From Adhaeribacter aquaticus DSM 16391 (GTDB lineage: Bacteria > Bacteroidota > Bacteroidia > Cytophagales > Hymenobacteraceae), in the NCBI RefSeq assembly GCF_000473365.1, contig NZ_AXBK01000001.1, forward strand, positions 1-64,000: a stretch of DNA of 64,000 bases, in the 5' to 3' direction. Position 1 is the stretch's first letter. Each line of letters opens with the position of its first letter. Both the position numbers and the translations under genes were made by a program. This document shows positions 17,308 through 26,116 of the stretch, piece after piece. Under the pieces are notes generated by a model, which saw only the letters and a program-made list of their open reading frames with translations, was not told the origin of the DNA and made no database searches.

Positions 17308-17974
17308 TGAAAACCATTTTGTTTTTAACTTCAACAACTGACCCCTTTACCATAGTACCTTCAGGTTTTGATACTGGCCCTTCACTAAAGGTAACCGTGT
17401 ATACCTTATTCGGGCTATTATCGAAAGATCCGAAAGCCAATATCACGACCTGTTCAAAGGAGATTGTTTTATTGGCCCAATCCTTCGGTCTGCCATTGAT
17501 GATAAGAACCTTAACGGATTGCTCCTTAGAGAAGAAGTGTTCTTTACCAGGTCTGGCTAAATCGATCACGGTATCATCCTGAATAAGAGTATCCACATAG
17601 GGCTCCTTGATGTCAAGGTATATCTCATATTCTGCAGGAATTTTACCTAGCTCTCTTATTTGTTTGCCTGAGATAAATTGGCTAAACCATACAAAAGACT
17701 CATTATTTATGGAGAGCTTCAGCTTTTGTTTTACAAAGAAGTGCTCTATTTCAGGCCTTGCCAAGTTAACCTTGGTGTCGTTGCCTATCAACTCGTCTTC
17801 GTAAGGCTCTTTGATTGACAGAAAAAGCTCTACTTCTTGGGGAATACCTTTAAGCTGTTTTAGCTCGGCCCCCGTTTTATACTGATCTAATGTTTCAAAA
17901 GGCTCCCCTTCGATTATGAATTTCAGAGCCTGTTTAGTTTTTTGCGTATGCGGCGCCCCGTTGACTAAAGTCAT
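17282..17974 (-). CDS. Multiubiquitin protein: three beta-grasp ubiquitin-like repeats
   Basis: About 230 residues from the preferred ATG at 17974 (MTLVNGAPHTQKTKQ). Three ubiquitin-like repeats are visible at roughly 16-82, 83-150 and 153-230. The first two share the pattern of a start strand (LKFIIEGEPF / LKLSINNESF), a G-K-I/L helix region, IP-x-E-x-x-L-x-L-x-IKEPY, a D-D-T strand and an LARPEIEHFF end. The third diverges and ends MVFNVSATDKS. There is no C-terminal glycine pair, unlike ubiquitin, although activation by the neighbouring E1-like enzyme is implied. This is the first gene of the operon; its likely role is substrate or modifier in a conjugation-like pathway. Confidence 0.85.
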   Translation of the reverse strand: MTLVNGAPHTQKTKQALKFIIEGEPFETLDQYKTGAELKQLKGIPQEVELFLSIKEPYEDELIGNDTKVNLARPEIEHFFVKQKLKLSINNESFVWFSQFISGKQIRELGKIPAEYEIYLDIKEPYVDTLIQDDTVIDLARPGKEHFFSKEQSVKVLIINGRPKDWANKTISFEQVVILAFGSFDNSPNKVYTVTFSEGPVSKPEGTMVKGSVVEVKNKMVFNVSATDKS

Positions 17975-18295
17975 TTCTTTAACTTTGATATTTAACAAAT
18001 AATACTGGTTGCTACATATCATTTCTGCAGCAGCTGGAACTGTGTCCAATAAGTGATTTTAAGCATGTGCTTGTTTGACTTTTAAAAATTAAACATGCAG
18101 GCCTATCTATGACTGCCGTAACAGATAGTTTATAATCACCGGGAAGCTTGCAGAATTCAGTTAAAGGAGGTATATTTGAGGTGCGAACTAAAATTTACCC
18201 AAAAGCTTAGCAGGCTTTTGTTTTCCCTAACCGGAATCTACAAGCCAGGTGTTAATGCCTGGCTTTTTTTTATTACTCTTCTATAATATATTTCT
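17975..18295. other. Intergenic region before the ubiquitin-like operon
   Basis: It probably carries the promoter for the minus-strand operon. An inverted pair GCATGT (18063-18068) and ACATGC (18093-18098) lies about 90-125 bp upstream of the multiubiquitin start and could be an operator. A strong plus-strand terminator (18242-18271) shows that a plus-strand transcript may end here, though no plus-strand gene is seen. Confidence 0.4.
18242..18271 (+). terminator. Strong hairpin terminator, plus-strand orientation
   Basis: AAGCCAGG (18242-18249) pairs with CCTGGCTT (18258-18265) and is followed by seven or more Ts. In the minus orientation it has no T-run, so it serves plus-strand transcription or insulates the two minus-strand operons. 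Confidence 0.7.
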
Positions 18296-18775
18296 CTAGT
18301 AATACTGAATCATCTTTTTTAATTGTGAAGAATCAATTTTAACGCCCATTGCTACAAGTTCCTGTAGCAGACTATCAACGAACCATTCTTGATTGTAGAC
18401 CTTCAGGTTCAATTCACCTCTAGCAATATCTCTTAGTAGCTCATCTTCGCTGATCACCTTCATGTTCTCCTCGTGAGCATAAACAAGTGCTGATATAGTC
18501 TTAACAACAAACTTTGGCTTATATTCACTATACAGTTTTGCTACTTGCTTCATCTGGATATCAGTTAATTCTACAATTTTTAGAAAGCCCTGTTCTTCCA
18601 TCTGTTTAGCAAGCATTTTGTTATTGTATAAGGTTAACACATCATGGCTACCTTTATGGCTATAACAGATATCTGTTATATGTATGCTCAGGTTGTTGCT
18701 GTTAAAGTATTTCAACAAACCCAACCTGTACAGCGTTGCTGCGGTATTAATCTCTGTTATAACTATTGGGCCCAT
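18296..18775 (-). CDS. PIN-like domain protein, partner of HTH-ImmA regulator
   Basis: A 159-residue protein starting immediately after the stop of the HTH-ImmA gene. Secondary structure and motifs fit the PIN-like nuclease fold: an N-terminal VITEINTAATLYRLGLLKYF strand-helix, a middle DICYSHKGS, and a later VKTISALVYAHEENMKVISEDELLRDIARG, which corresponds to the usual alternating strand/acidic motif (..A..A....vlTDD..lr..A). Several acidic residues usual for catalysis are present only in weakened form, so activity is uncertain. Toxin-like partner of the upstream regulator is the most plausible role. Confidence 0.55.
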   Translation of the reverse strand: MGPIVITEINTAATLYRLGLLKYFNSNNLSIHITDICYSHKGSHDVLTLYNNKMLAKQMEEQGFLKIVELTDIQMKQVAKLYSEYKPKFVVKTISALVYAHEENMKVISEDELLRDIARGELNLKVYNQEWFVDSLLQELVAMGVKIDSSQLKKMIQYY

Positions 18776-19837
18776 CTAAAACTCTAATTGTTGTTGACTA
18801 TAAATTTTCCTTAACTCAGCCTCATCTCTTCTGGCCAATCGTGCAGCTTTATCAAAACCAATTTTTCGTTCACTTAGACAACGGTACAGCATCTGCTCAA
18901 ACCTTTGTGGCTCTTCTGTGCCACTAAACTGCCCATAGTCAAAATCAGAGAAATTAGATTGCTTCCACTTGTTATAGGCATCCCATGAAATCAGCTTGGT
19001 TACAGAAGCTCGAACCATGATTGCAGCAACAGATATTCCATATAGCTCTTTGATTCTCTTAAGCTCAGGCATTGTAATAGCTGTTCTATTCTTTCCGAAC
19101 TCTTGTATCAGTATTTCAAAGGGGAGCAATACAGCTCCTGCAAAAGCATCACAAATTCTTTCTACAGTAAACTCGTCCACATCCTCAGCCATTACCAGCA
19201 AGAGATGCCCTAGCTCATGAAGAATTGTAAACCTTATTCGAGACAAGTCCTGCTGTCTAGAATTAAGGACAATTACCGGTACTTTCTTGTCTTCAGCCCA
19301 ACCTGATAAGCCTTCATGAGTATAAAAAAAGTCAAAGTCACACTTAATGATTCTCACGCCTTTTCTCTCCAGAATATTAGTGATATTAGATATAGGGCCT
19401 TCTCCTAGTTTCCACTTCTTTCTAAGTTGCTTTGCAGCTTTCTCAGCATCTGACGTACTGCTAATTACAAGATCTTCAAGAGGGTTATGAAAAACGACGA
19501 GTTCTTTTGCAATGGCTTCTAGTTCTAGATAGTCACTTAATAATGAGCTTGTTTCGTCTTCTACATTCTGTTTTTGTTTAGAATCAAGGCCAAAGCCTTG
19601 TCTGTAACTAATGTTGTGTAAGCTAAATTTTACACTATTATCACTATAAAAGTAATCTAGCTCTAAATCTAAAGCATTACCTATAGCTAGTAAAGTCTTA
19701 CTATCAGGATACCTCACACCATTCTCATAATGACTTATAGCTTGCTTTGAACAATTAATCTTGCCAGCTAATTGATCCATCGTTAAACCTCGGAATTGCC
19801 TGGCTCGTGTAAGATTGATTGCAACTATATTTTCCAT
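18776..19837 (-). CDS. XRE-family HTH regulator with ImmA/IrrE metallopeptidase domain
   Basis: A 353-residue two-domain protein. Residues 8-62 are an XRE helix-turn-helix (MDQLAGKINCSKQAISHYENGVRYPDSKTLL). Residues about 150-290 are an ImmA/IrrE peptidase with the zinc motif HELGH at 207-211 and a following ERICDAFAGAVLLP helix with a likely third ligand. Relatives cleave or inactivate repressor proteins after stress, or act in toxin-antitoxin modules. The PIN-like gene starts at the very next base. A long operator-like palindrome lies just upstream of its start (19851-19885), which suggests autoregulation. Confidence 0.88.
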   Translation of the reverse strand: MENIVAINLTRARQFRGLTMDQLAGKINCSKQAISHYENGVRYPDSKTLLAIGNALDLELDYFYSDNSVKFSLHNISYRQGFGLDSKQKQNVEDETSSLLSDYLELEAIAKELVVFHNPLEDLVISSTSDAEKAAKQLRKKWKLGEGPISNITNILERKGVRIIKCDFDFFYTHEGLSGWAEDKKVPVIVLNSRQQDLSRIRFTILHELGHLLLVMAEDVDEFTVERICDAFAGAVLLPFEILIQEFGKNRTAITMPELKRIKELYGISVAAIMVRASVTKLISWDAYNKWKQSNFSDFDYGQFSGTEEPQRFEQMLYRCLSERKIGFDKAARLARRDEAELRKIYSQQQLEF

Positions 19838-19850
19838 TTTTTCGACCTTT

Positions 19851-19885
19851 CGTATACAAATATATATTTTTTAAATTTGTATACG
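19851..19885. promoter_or_regulatory. Operator-like inverted repeat for HTH-ImmA gene
   Basis: CGTATACAAAT (19851-19861) and ATTTGTATACG (19875-19885) are exact inverted copies with a 13-bp AT-rich spacer, 14 bp upstream of the gene start. Each arm holds a GTATAC palindrome. This is a strong candidate binding site for the XRE domain. Confidence 0.65.
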
Positions 19886-20563
19886 GTATATTTTTTAAAA
19901 AAATATCTCTATATAGAGTATTTTATTTATTAATTAATAAATTCTCTTATTTTAATACAAATTTGTAAGCCATAACAACCTAAAATAAAATCAAGCTTGG
20001 TCTTGTTAGGCAAATCTGCTACACCTTCCATAATGCTTGAGGCTGTATTCCGAAACATTGCAAGTATCACGCGAGAAACGCCTGAAGGATTTCTATAACC
20101 TGTTAATGCGTAAGTACAAGGCATCGCCAATACATGCCAAAACACTCACTTGGTAAAGCTGTTTAACTGGCACTATAGGGACAGAGCGAGGCCTAAGCAC
20201 TGTGCGTTGCATAACCTTCACAATGTAAAGGTACCAGATGTAGATTACCACTAATCTAAAGCCTACCCTGAATGCTATTGGAGCAAAGAGAATTACTTAA
20301 ACTTGAATACTACTTGAGTAAAAGGCAGTTACTACTTCTCATGTATTGTTGTAGTTTATTAACATTATCTTACTTGCTGGCTTTCTCATAAGCTGTCTCA
20401 TGTTAGGTGCTGATATTTTAAGCCAATAATACTTAAGTGCCTATCATCGGTTATGGGCTTCTTTCTTGCCACGGATTAATGTCTTTGACAGGAAGCTTTC
20501 CAGATCATGTGATTTACTTTAATAAGAAGACTGCTCATTTTATTCCATTGAATGTAGTCTGCC
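19886..20563. other. Gene-free stretch between HTH-ImmA and HipA
   Basis: No ORF with recognisable content. The open frames present are short, with unlikely composition. It may contain ends of earlier mobile insertions but no repeat could be paired by eye. Confidence 0.5.
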
Positions 20564-21841
20564 TTACGGGACAAGCCGAAAGGCGGGTGCCATCAATTCC
20601 TGGTCCGCCTTTGGGATACCATACTTGTTGGCCACGCTACGCCAATTACTCACAGCTTCTCTAATCTGCTGGTGTATCGATTCGGCCTGCTTTGGGGAAA
20701 GGCGATAATAGTCTGCCGTGACGAGTGCCAGCTCCGGATTCAGTGTGTTGTCTTCCTCTGTGATATTAAGCTTGAGACCAGCCCCAGTCTCTACAGGATT
20801 CAGGTCATAGGCAGGTGATAGTCGCCAGCCCAAGGGCGTGAGAATAAAGCCATGGTTGCGCAGGTGGTCGTCTGTGTTACTCACGTAGATGTTAAATAAA
20901 ATTCGCCGCCAGAGTTCTTCTAGGTCTTTTTCCGGAGCGGCACCCTGTTTGGTGATGAACTCAGCCAACTCTAGGTAGCTTACCCCATCCTGATAGTCGA
21001 TGCCGTCGTGATAACCCAATAGTGTCATGGCAGACGCGAAGTGAATACGCTCCCCAGTTTCAGTGCGGTCAAAGCGCTTGGTCAGGAAGGTGTGCTGCTT
21101 GGAGGCATAACGCTCTACCCTGGCCTCTGCCATGTTAATACCCGCCGTCAGGGCAAGCTCCTGCACCACCATCTCCCAAGCACCGACGTCCCGGTTATCG
21201 TTACGGCTGGGAAACTTTGCAATCCACAACCTTCCTTTCTCGTCCGTTACACCAGCTTTCGGTCTGGCTCCCCCCAGAGAGGATCCAGGCGCCACTAACA
21301 GGCCGAGCCATTTGAGATACTCCTCGTCTTGGCTGATGTCATCCTCTTCTAGCTTCTGGCTAGCATAAGCCAGCTCACGCAAGGCAGTCCAGGGCGGTGT
21401 GGCCATTTCGCGGTTATCATTCAGGAAAGGTCCATCAAGCGCCTGTTTAAACCGCAGTGCCCCCATTCGGTGGCCGTCGTACACTCCCAACAGGTAATCG
21501 CTCTCCAGCAGGCGTTGCTCTGGCCGGCCTTCCTTGCGAGCCATTGCAGCCTCACGTCTACGCATCAGAACCCTACCCCACCGGTCTGGAGATGAATCCA
21601 GAAATACACCAAAGTTATTTTTCTCTTCTCCTGCCAGGTACTGCGGCCCTGTGTACAGCTGTAGGTCAGGATCCAGCACCTGCGCATAGGGACTGCTTAG
21701 CCAAGCTTTCTCATATTTAAAGGAGAACACTTCCTTACCCCGCACCGAGCTCGCGTGCAGCGTGCCCATCCACTTGGGCTCTCCTAGTTCAACCCAGTCG
21801 GCGTACACGTATATAGCTTTAGTTAGCTTATGCTTTGCCAT
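20564..21841 (-). CDS. hipA: HipA family serine/threonine kinase toxin
   Basis: A full-length 425-residue HipA-type kinase. Visible features: N-terminal subdomain (IYVYADWVELGEPKWMGTLHASSVRGKEVFSFKYEKAWL), the nucleotide-binding loop PGSSLGGARPKAGV, catalytic SNTDDHLRNHGFIL and the metal-binding AYDLNPVETG. HipA kinases phosphorylate glutamyl-tRNA synthetase in E. coli and cause dormancy; the target here is inferred. It lies 6 bp after the HipB-type gene. GC content is higher than the surrounding AT-rich genes, which suggests separate acquisition. Confidence 0.9.
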   Translation of the reverse strand: MAKHKLTKAIYVYADWVELGEPKWMGTLHASSVRGKEVFSFKYEKAWLSSPYAQVLDPDLQLYTGPQYLAGEEKNNFGVFLDSSPDRWGRVLMRRREAAMARKEGRPEQRLLESDYLLGVYDGHRMGALRFKQALDGPFLNDNREMATPPWTALRELAYASQKLEEDDISQDEEYLKWLGLLVAPGSSLGGARPKAGVTDEKGRLWIAKFPSRNDNRDVGAWEMVVQELALTAGINMAEARVERYASKQHTFLTKRFDRTETGERIHFASAMTLLGYHDGIDYQDGVSYLELAEFITKQGAAPEKDLEELWRRILFNIYVSNTDDHLRNHGFILTPLGWRLSPAYDLNPVETGAGLKLNITEEDNTLNPELALVTADYYRLSPKQAESIHQQIREAVSNWRSVANKYGIPKADQELMAPAFRLVP

Positions 21842-21847
21842 CTTCTT

Positions 21848-22168
21848 TTAGGTATCACTTGAATGCTTAGGAGCTCTTTCGCGCACTGGCAGTTCGGCAT
21901 CCTGCAACTTGCGGCCGAGCTTGTCGTCCCGCCCCACTTGCGCCAGGTCTTTTTCCAGCCCTAGTACTGCCAACACTTTGAAATAGTTCCCCATAGCCAC
22001 GTTGGGCTCTCCTTTCTCAATCTGGCTAAGTGTGGGCCGAGAAATAGCCGCGCGTTCGGCTACCTGCTCGGTGCTGAGCCTTCGCCGCAGCCGGGCCAGC
22101 TTAATGTTTTCCCCCAGCTCGGCTAATAGCCGTTGCCAAGAAGGGTACAAAGGTCTTGATTTTGGCAT
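21848..22168 (-). CDS. hipB: HipB-type XRE antitoxin/repressor
   Basis: About 106 residues from the ATG at 22168 (MPKSRPLYPSWQRLL); the longer in-frame start adds a leader that would cover the operator. XRE helix-turn-helix at about 25-75 (LARLRRRLSTEQVAERAAISRPTLSQIEKGEPNVAMGNYFKVLAVLG). It sits upstream of hipA in the same transcript. HipB binds and neutralises HipA and represses the operon. Two palindromes upstream (22172-22187 and 22203-22220) are good operator candidates. Confidence 0.85.
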   Translation of the reverse strand: MPKSRPLYPSWQRLLAELGENIKLARLRRRLSTEQVAERAAISRPTLSQIEKGEPNVAMGNYFKVLAVLGLEKDLAQVGRDDKLGRKLQDAELPVRERAPKHSSDT

Positions 22169-22171
22169 AAT

Positions 22172-22220
22172 GTAAACTATAGTTAACAAATATACAGGAT
22201 TTTGTAAAATATATTTTACA
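22172..22220. promoter_or_regulatory. Two palindromic operators upstream of hipB
   Basis: GTAAACTATAGTTAAC at 22172-22187 has a perfect AACTATAGTT core. TGTAAAATATATTTTACA at 22203-22220 is a perfect 18-bp palindrome. Both share the GTAAA/TTTAC half-site theme, with centres about 32 bp (three helical turns) apart, as expected for cooperative dimer binding. Confidence 0.65.
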
Positions 22221-22531
22221 TTATCGTATAAAATGAACACTTTTTGCACATGTTGTACTGCCAAAGTATGTAGCAGGGCACTTGTCAAGTTTTATAACAG
22301 AAAAACTTGCAAAGCAAGGCAAGTGCACCTACCTATTAAAGGAAAAGCTTTATCCGATATAGGATGCATGTCATCACTTATTTTATGGGTGCGATGACAG
22401 AAGGAGAAGTGTATCTATTCCCCCTTCTGTCTTATTCAATAATAGCAATAACGCTATACTTTCTCCTGCTTTTTTCCTAAACTGCATCATAGAAAGAATC
22501 AGTCTATCTGAAAGCAAACGACATTATCTAC

Positions 22532-25500
22532 ATGAGTCTTGCCCCTACTTTAGCTATCCAAAATTTTATCACCCGCTGGAAAGCCTCCGGTGCTTCGGAA
22601 CGTGCTAACTACCAGTTGTTTTTAACCGAGTTATGCGAGTTGCTGGGGGTGGAGAAACCCCGGCCGGCTTCTGATAAAGTACACGAGGCAACTTATACCT
22701 TTGAGCGTCCGGTGATATTTAACGATGGTGAAGGGAAGACAAGTACTAACTTTATTGACCTCTACAAGAAGGATTGTTTTGTACTGGAAGCAAAACAGGG
22801 CTCTGATAAGACAGCTACAACGGAAGCAGAATTATTAGGTGCCGAAAAAATAAAAATCAAGACTGGTACCGCTACCCGCGATACCCGTACCTGGGACCGA
22901 GAAATGAAAAAGGCCAAAGAGCAAGCATTGCGGTATGCTCGTTCTTTGCCTGCCTCCGAAGGATGGCCACCGTTCCTGGCTGTAGTGGATGTAGGCTACT
23001 GTATAGACCTCTATGCTGACTTTGCCCGTCAAGGCAAAACGTATGTGCCTTTTCCCAATCCAATTAGTTACCGCATTATTTTGGAGGAGCTACACCAGGA
23101 TGAAATCCGGGAGCGCCTACGTTTGCTCTTTACCGACCCCCTGGAGCTGGATCCAAGCCGCCGTGCTGCCCGGGTTACCCGTGAACTAGCCGACCGATTA
23201 GCAAAGTTAGCGGCCTCCCTGGAGCAGGCCGGGCATCAACCGGAGCAGGTGGCTGGTTTTCTGATGCGTTGCCTTTTTACCATGTTTGCTGAAGATGTAG
23301 AATTATTGCCTAATAATTCTTTTACCCAACTATTGCAAGATTACCGGCAGAACCTCCAATATTTTCCGGATGCGCTGCGAGCGTTATGGCAAAGTATGGA
23401 TAAAGGTGGGTTTGACCCGGCCCTACGTACCCATATTCCGCAGTTTAATGGTTACCTGTTTAAAAACCCGGAAGCATTTCCAATAACTGAGGCGCAGCTC
23501 GATTTATTGATAGAAGCTTCAAAGTCCGATTGGGCGGACGTGGAGCCTGCTATTTTTGGCACTTTGCTGGAACGGGCCCTACAACCGCGCGAACGCCATA
23601 AACTGGGTGCCCATTATACACCGCGTGCTTACGTAGAGCGCCTCGTAATGCCTACCGTTATTGAACCACTGCGTGAAGAGTGGGAAGCAGCTCGTACCGC
23701 CTCGGCTATACTCGAAGACAGCGGTGACGAAGCCGGAGCGCGTAAAGAGATCGAAGCGTTCCACCGGCGTTTGTGCTCGGTGCGCGTGCTGGACCCAGCC
23801 TGCGGGAGTGGCAACTTTCTGTACGTAACCCTGGAGCACCTCAAAAGGTTAGAGGGCGAAGTGAACGAGTACCTGGCACATTTCCCTGGTCAGCTGGGTC
23901 TCGACATGACAGGCGGCTATACGGTAACACCGGCGCAGCTGCTAGGTCTGGAGGTAAACCCACGCGCTGCGGCCATTGCCGACGTGGTGCTCTGGATCGG
24001 GTATCTGCAGTGGCACTTCCGGGCGCATGGCTCCGCCACCCGCCTGAGCAACCCTATACTTCGCGAGTATGGCAACATAAAGCAGCAGGACGCGGTGCTG
24101 AGTTACTCCGAACGCAAACCGCGCCTCGATGCCAACAACCAGCTTGTTACCCGCTGGGACGGCCACAGCACCAAACCGCACCCGGTTACTGGGCAGGAAG
24201 TACCCGATGAGACCGCCCGCACCATCGTCTATGATTACTTCGACCCCAAACCTGCCTCCTGGCCCGAAGCCGATTTCATAGTGGGCAACCCGCCATTCAT
24301 TGGTACTTCTAAAATGCGCGAAGCTTTGGGAGATGGGTATACTGAAGCTTTAAGGAAAGTATACAAAGGTGCTGTGCCTGAAAGTGCTGATTTCGTGATG
24401 TTTTGGTGGCACAAAGCAGCTGAAATTGTTCGTGCCGATAAGGCTGAACGATTCGGTTTCATCACCACCAATAGTATAAAACAAACTTTTAATTGTCGTG
24501 TGATAGAAGCACAAATGCAGGCAAATCCGCCGCTTTCTATTACACTTGCTATACCTGATCATCCTTGGGTAGATAGTGCTGACGGTGCCGCAGTTGAAAT
24601 TGCTATGAGTGTCGCAGAAAAGGGCGAAACTAAAGGAAGAATACTTTATACTTCTAGTAAGAGTAAGACAGATGGGTTAGAAACTCATGTTACTTTTGTC
24701 GAAAAGGAAGGGAAAGTTCATGCCAATCTTTCTATTGGTGCAGAAGTCTTCAAATCGGCTCCATTGAAGTCTAATATTGGAATGAGTAATATGGGAGTAA
24801 AACTTCACGGCTTAGGCTTTGTATTAGACCCTAATAATGCAAATAGATTACAAAGCTTAAATAGCAATAGTTACTATATTATTCGCCCATATTTAACGAG
24901 TAGAGACCTAGCTCAGGGAGTCAAAGCAAAATTTGTGATTGATCTGTTTGGTCTTGATGAAAGGGAAGTAATGTCAAATTTTCCTGAAGTTTATCAGCAT
25001 GTATATTTACACGTTAAACCAGAGAGAGATCATAATCCAAGAGAAATCCGAAAACAAAAGTGGTGGCTTTTTGGAGAGAATCAACCTAAGATGCGAGATG
25101 CTGTAAAAGGTTTAAAAAACTTTATAGCAACAGCAAGAACGGCTAAACATAGAGTCTTCCAACTGTTGGATACTCATAACCTAGTAGAGAGTGAAGTTAT
25201 AGTTATTGCTAGTGATGATTACTTTAATTTGGGAGTTTTATCATCTAGTATTCATCAAACTTGGGCACTTGCTGCAGGTAGCGATTTAGGGGGTAATACT
25301 CCTCGTTATAATAATTCCAAATGCTTCGACCCCTTTCCCTTCCCTGCCGCGACCGAAGCGCATAAGGAACAGATCCAAATTATAGCCGAGCAGCTGGATG
25401 AGCACCGCAAGCAGCGGCAGTCGCAACACCCCACGCTCACCATCACCGACATGTATAACGTGCTGGAGAAACTGCGGTCGGGCGAGCCACTAACCGCTAA

Positions 25501-25999
25501 AGAGCAAAAAACCCACGAGCAGGGGCTGGTAAGTATACTTTTGCAACTACATAATGAACTTGATGCCGCCGTTGCCGCCGCCTATGGTTGGCGAGCCAAC
25601 CTGCCCGAAGAAGAGATACTCGAGCGTCTCGTGGCCTTGAACAAAGAGCGTGCCGCCGAAGAAGCACGCGGCCACATCCGCTGGCTCCGCCCCGAATACC
25701 AGAACCCGCAAGGGACCCAGCAAACAGATATGGGTATAGAAACCAAAGCCAAAGCTGTAAAAGCCACTGCTAAAGAATCCTTAATCTGGCCAAAAACACT
25801 TTCGGAGCAGGCCCAAGCTGTGCAACGTGCCTTACAACTGCACGAACGGCCGGCTACTGCAGAGGATTTGTACTATCAGTTTAAGCCTGTAGGTAAAGCA
25901 CAACAGCCTCTGCGCCTCCGGCAAATTGATAACCTGTTGCAAACGCTTCATGGTTTAGGTTTGCTACGCAAAACTGAACAAGAGCAATATGTGAAATAA
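22532..25999 (+). CDS. MmeI-like type IIL restriction-modification enzyme
   Basis: A 1155-residue single-chain endonuclease/methyltransferase. Order: N-terminal nuclease domain with the D-x9-E-x-K motif (Asp76, Glu86, Lys88 in [16 protein letters not shown]); helical spacer; N6-adenine methyltransferase with motif [11 protein letters not shown] at about 420 and motif IV NPPF at about 586; target-recognition domain (about 700-930); C-terminal segment. It methylates one strand and cuts at a distance when sites lack the mark. The recognition region (about 24300-25330) is clearly AT-richer than the flanks, as if swapped by recombination. It is full-length with no visible break. A dGTPase-like gene follows 117 bp later. 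Confidence 0.9.
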   Translation: MSLAPTLAIQNFITRWKASGASERANYQLFLTELCELLGVEKPRPASDKVHEATYTFERPVIFNDGEGKTSTNFIDLYKKDCFVLEAKQGSDKTATTEAELLGAEKIKIKTGTATRDTRTWDREMKKAKEQALRYARSLPASEGWPPFLAVVDVGYCIDLYADFARQGKTYVPFPNPISYRIILEELHQDEIRERLRLLFTDPLELDPSRRAARVTRELADRLAKLAASLEQAGHQPEQVAGFLMRCLFTMFAEDVELLPNNSFTQLLQDYRQNLQYFPDALRALWQSMDKGGFDPALRTHIPQFNGYLFKNPEAFPITEAQLDLLIEASKSDWADVEPAIFGTLLERALQPRERHKLGAHYTPRAYVERLVMPTVIEPLREEWEAARTASAILEDSGDEAGARKEIEAFHRRLCSVRVLDPACGSGNFLYVTLEHLKRLEGEVNEYLAHFPGQLGLDMTGGYTVTPAQLLGLEVNPRAAAIADVVLWIGYLQWHFRAHGSATRLSNPILREYGNIKQQDAVLSYSERKPRLDANNQLVTRWDGHSTKPHPVTGQEVPDETARTIVYDYFDPKPASWPEADFIVGNPPFIGTSKMREALGDGYTEALRKVYKGAVPESADFVMFWWHKAAEIVRADKAERFGFITTNSIKQTFNCRVIEAQMQANPPLSITLAIPDHPWVDSADGAAVEIAMSVAEKGETKGRILYTSSKSKTDGLETHVTFVEKEGKVHANLSIGAEVFKSAPLKSNIGMSNMGVKLHGLGFVLDPNNANRLQSLNSNSYYIIRPYLTSRDLAQGVKAKFVIDLFGLDEREVMSNFPEVYQHVYLHVKPERDHNPREIRKQKWWLFGENQPKMRDAVKGLKNFIATARTAKHRVFQLLDTHNLVESEVIVIASDDYFNLGVLSSSIHQTWALAAGSDLGGNTPRYNNSKCFDPFPFPAATEAHKEQIQIIAEQLDEHRKQRQSQHPTLTITDMYNVLEKLRSGEPLTAKEQKTHEQGLVSILLQLHNELDAAVAAAYGWRANLPEEEILERLVALNKERAAEEARGHIRWLRPEYQNPQGTQQTDMGIETKAKAVKATAKESLIWPKTLSEQAQAVQRALQLHERPATAEDLYYQFKPVGKAQQPLRLRQIDNLLQTLHGLGLLRKTEQEQYVK

Positions 26000-26116
26000 G
26001 CTATTAAAATTAATAGTAAACCAACAAATATGCTTTATCCAATTTTATCCTTAGCTATAATAACTTAAATTATTCCTTATATCCGCCAATTACCTACAAC
26101 ATATAAAGTAAATGCT

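Noticed and set aside
18100..18241. A tmRNA or tRNA as an integration target before the plus-strand terminator
   Set aside because: No cloverleaf, no TTCGA-type arm and no CCA end were found.
19930..20145. A 71-residue minus-strand frame between the HTH-ImmA gene and hipA
   Set aside because: No motif, poor composition and no conserved feature; it sits in a gene-free stretch.
20437..25773. Many long opposite-strand frames inside hipA and the MmeI-like gene (for example near 21041-21720, 22835-23063, 23579-24471)
   Set aside because: They are shadows of strong coding frames, with unlikely amino-acid composition and no motifs.
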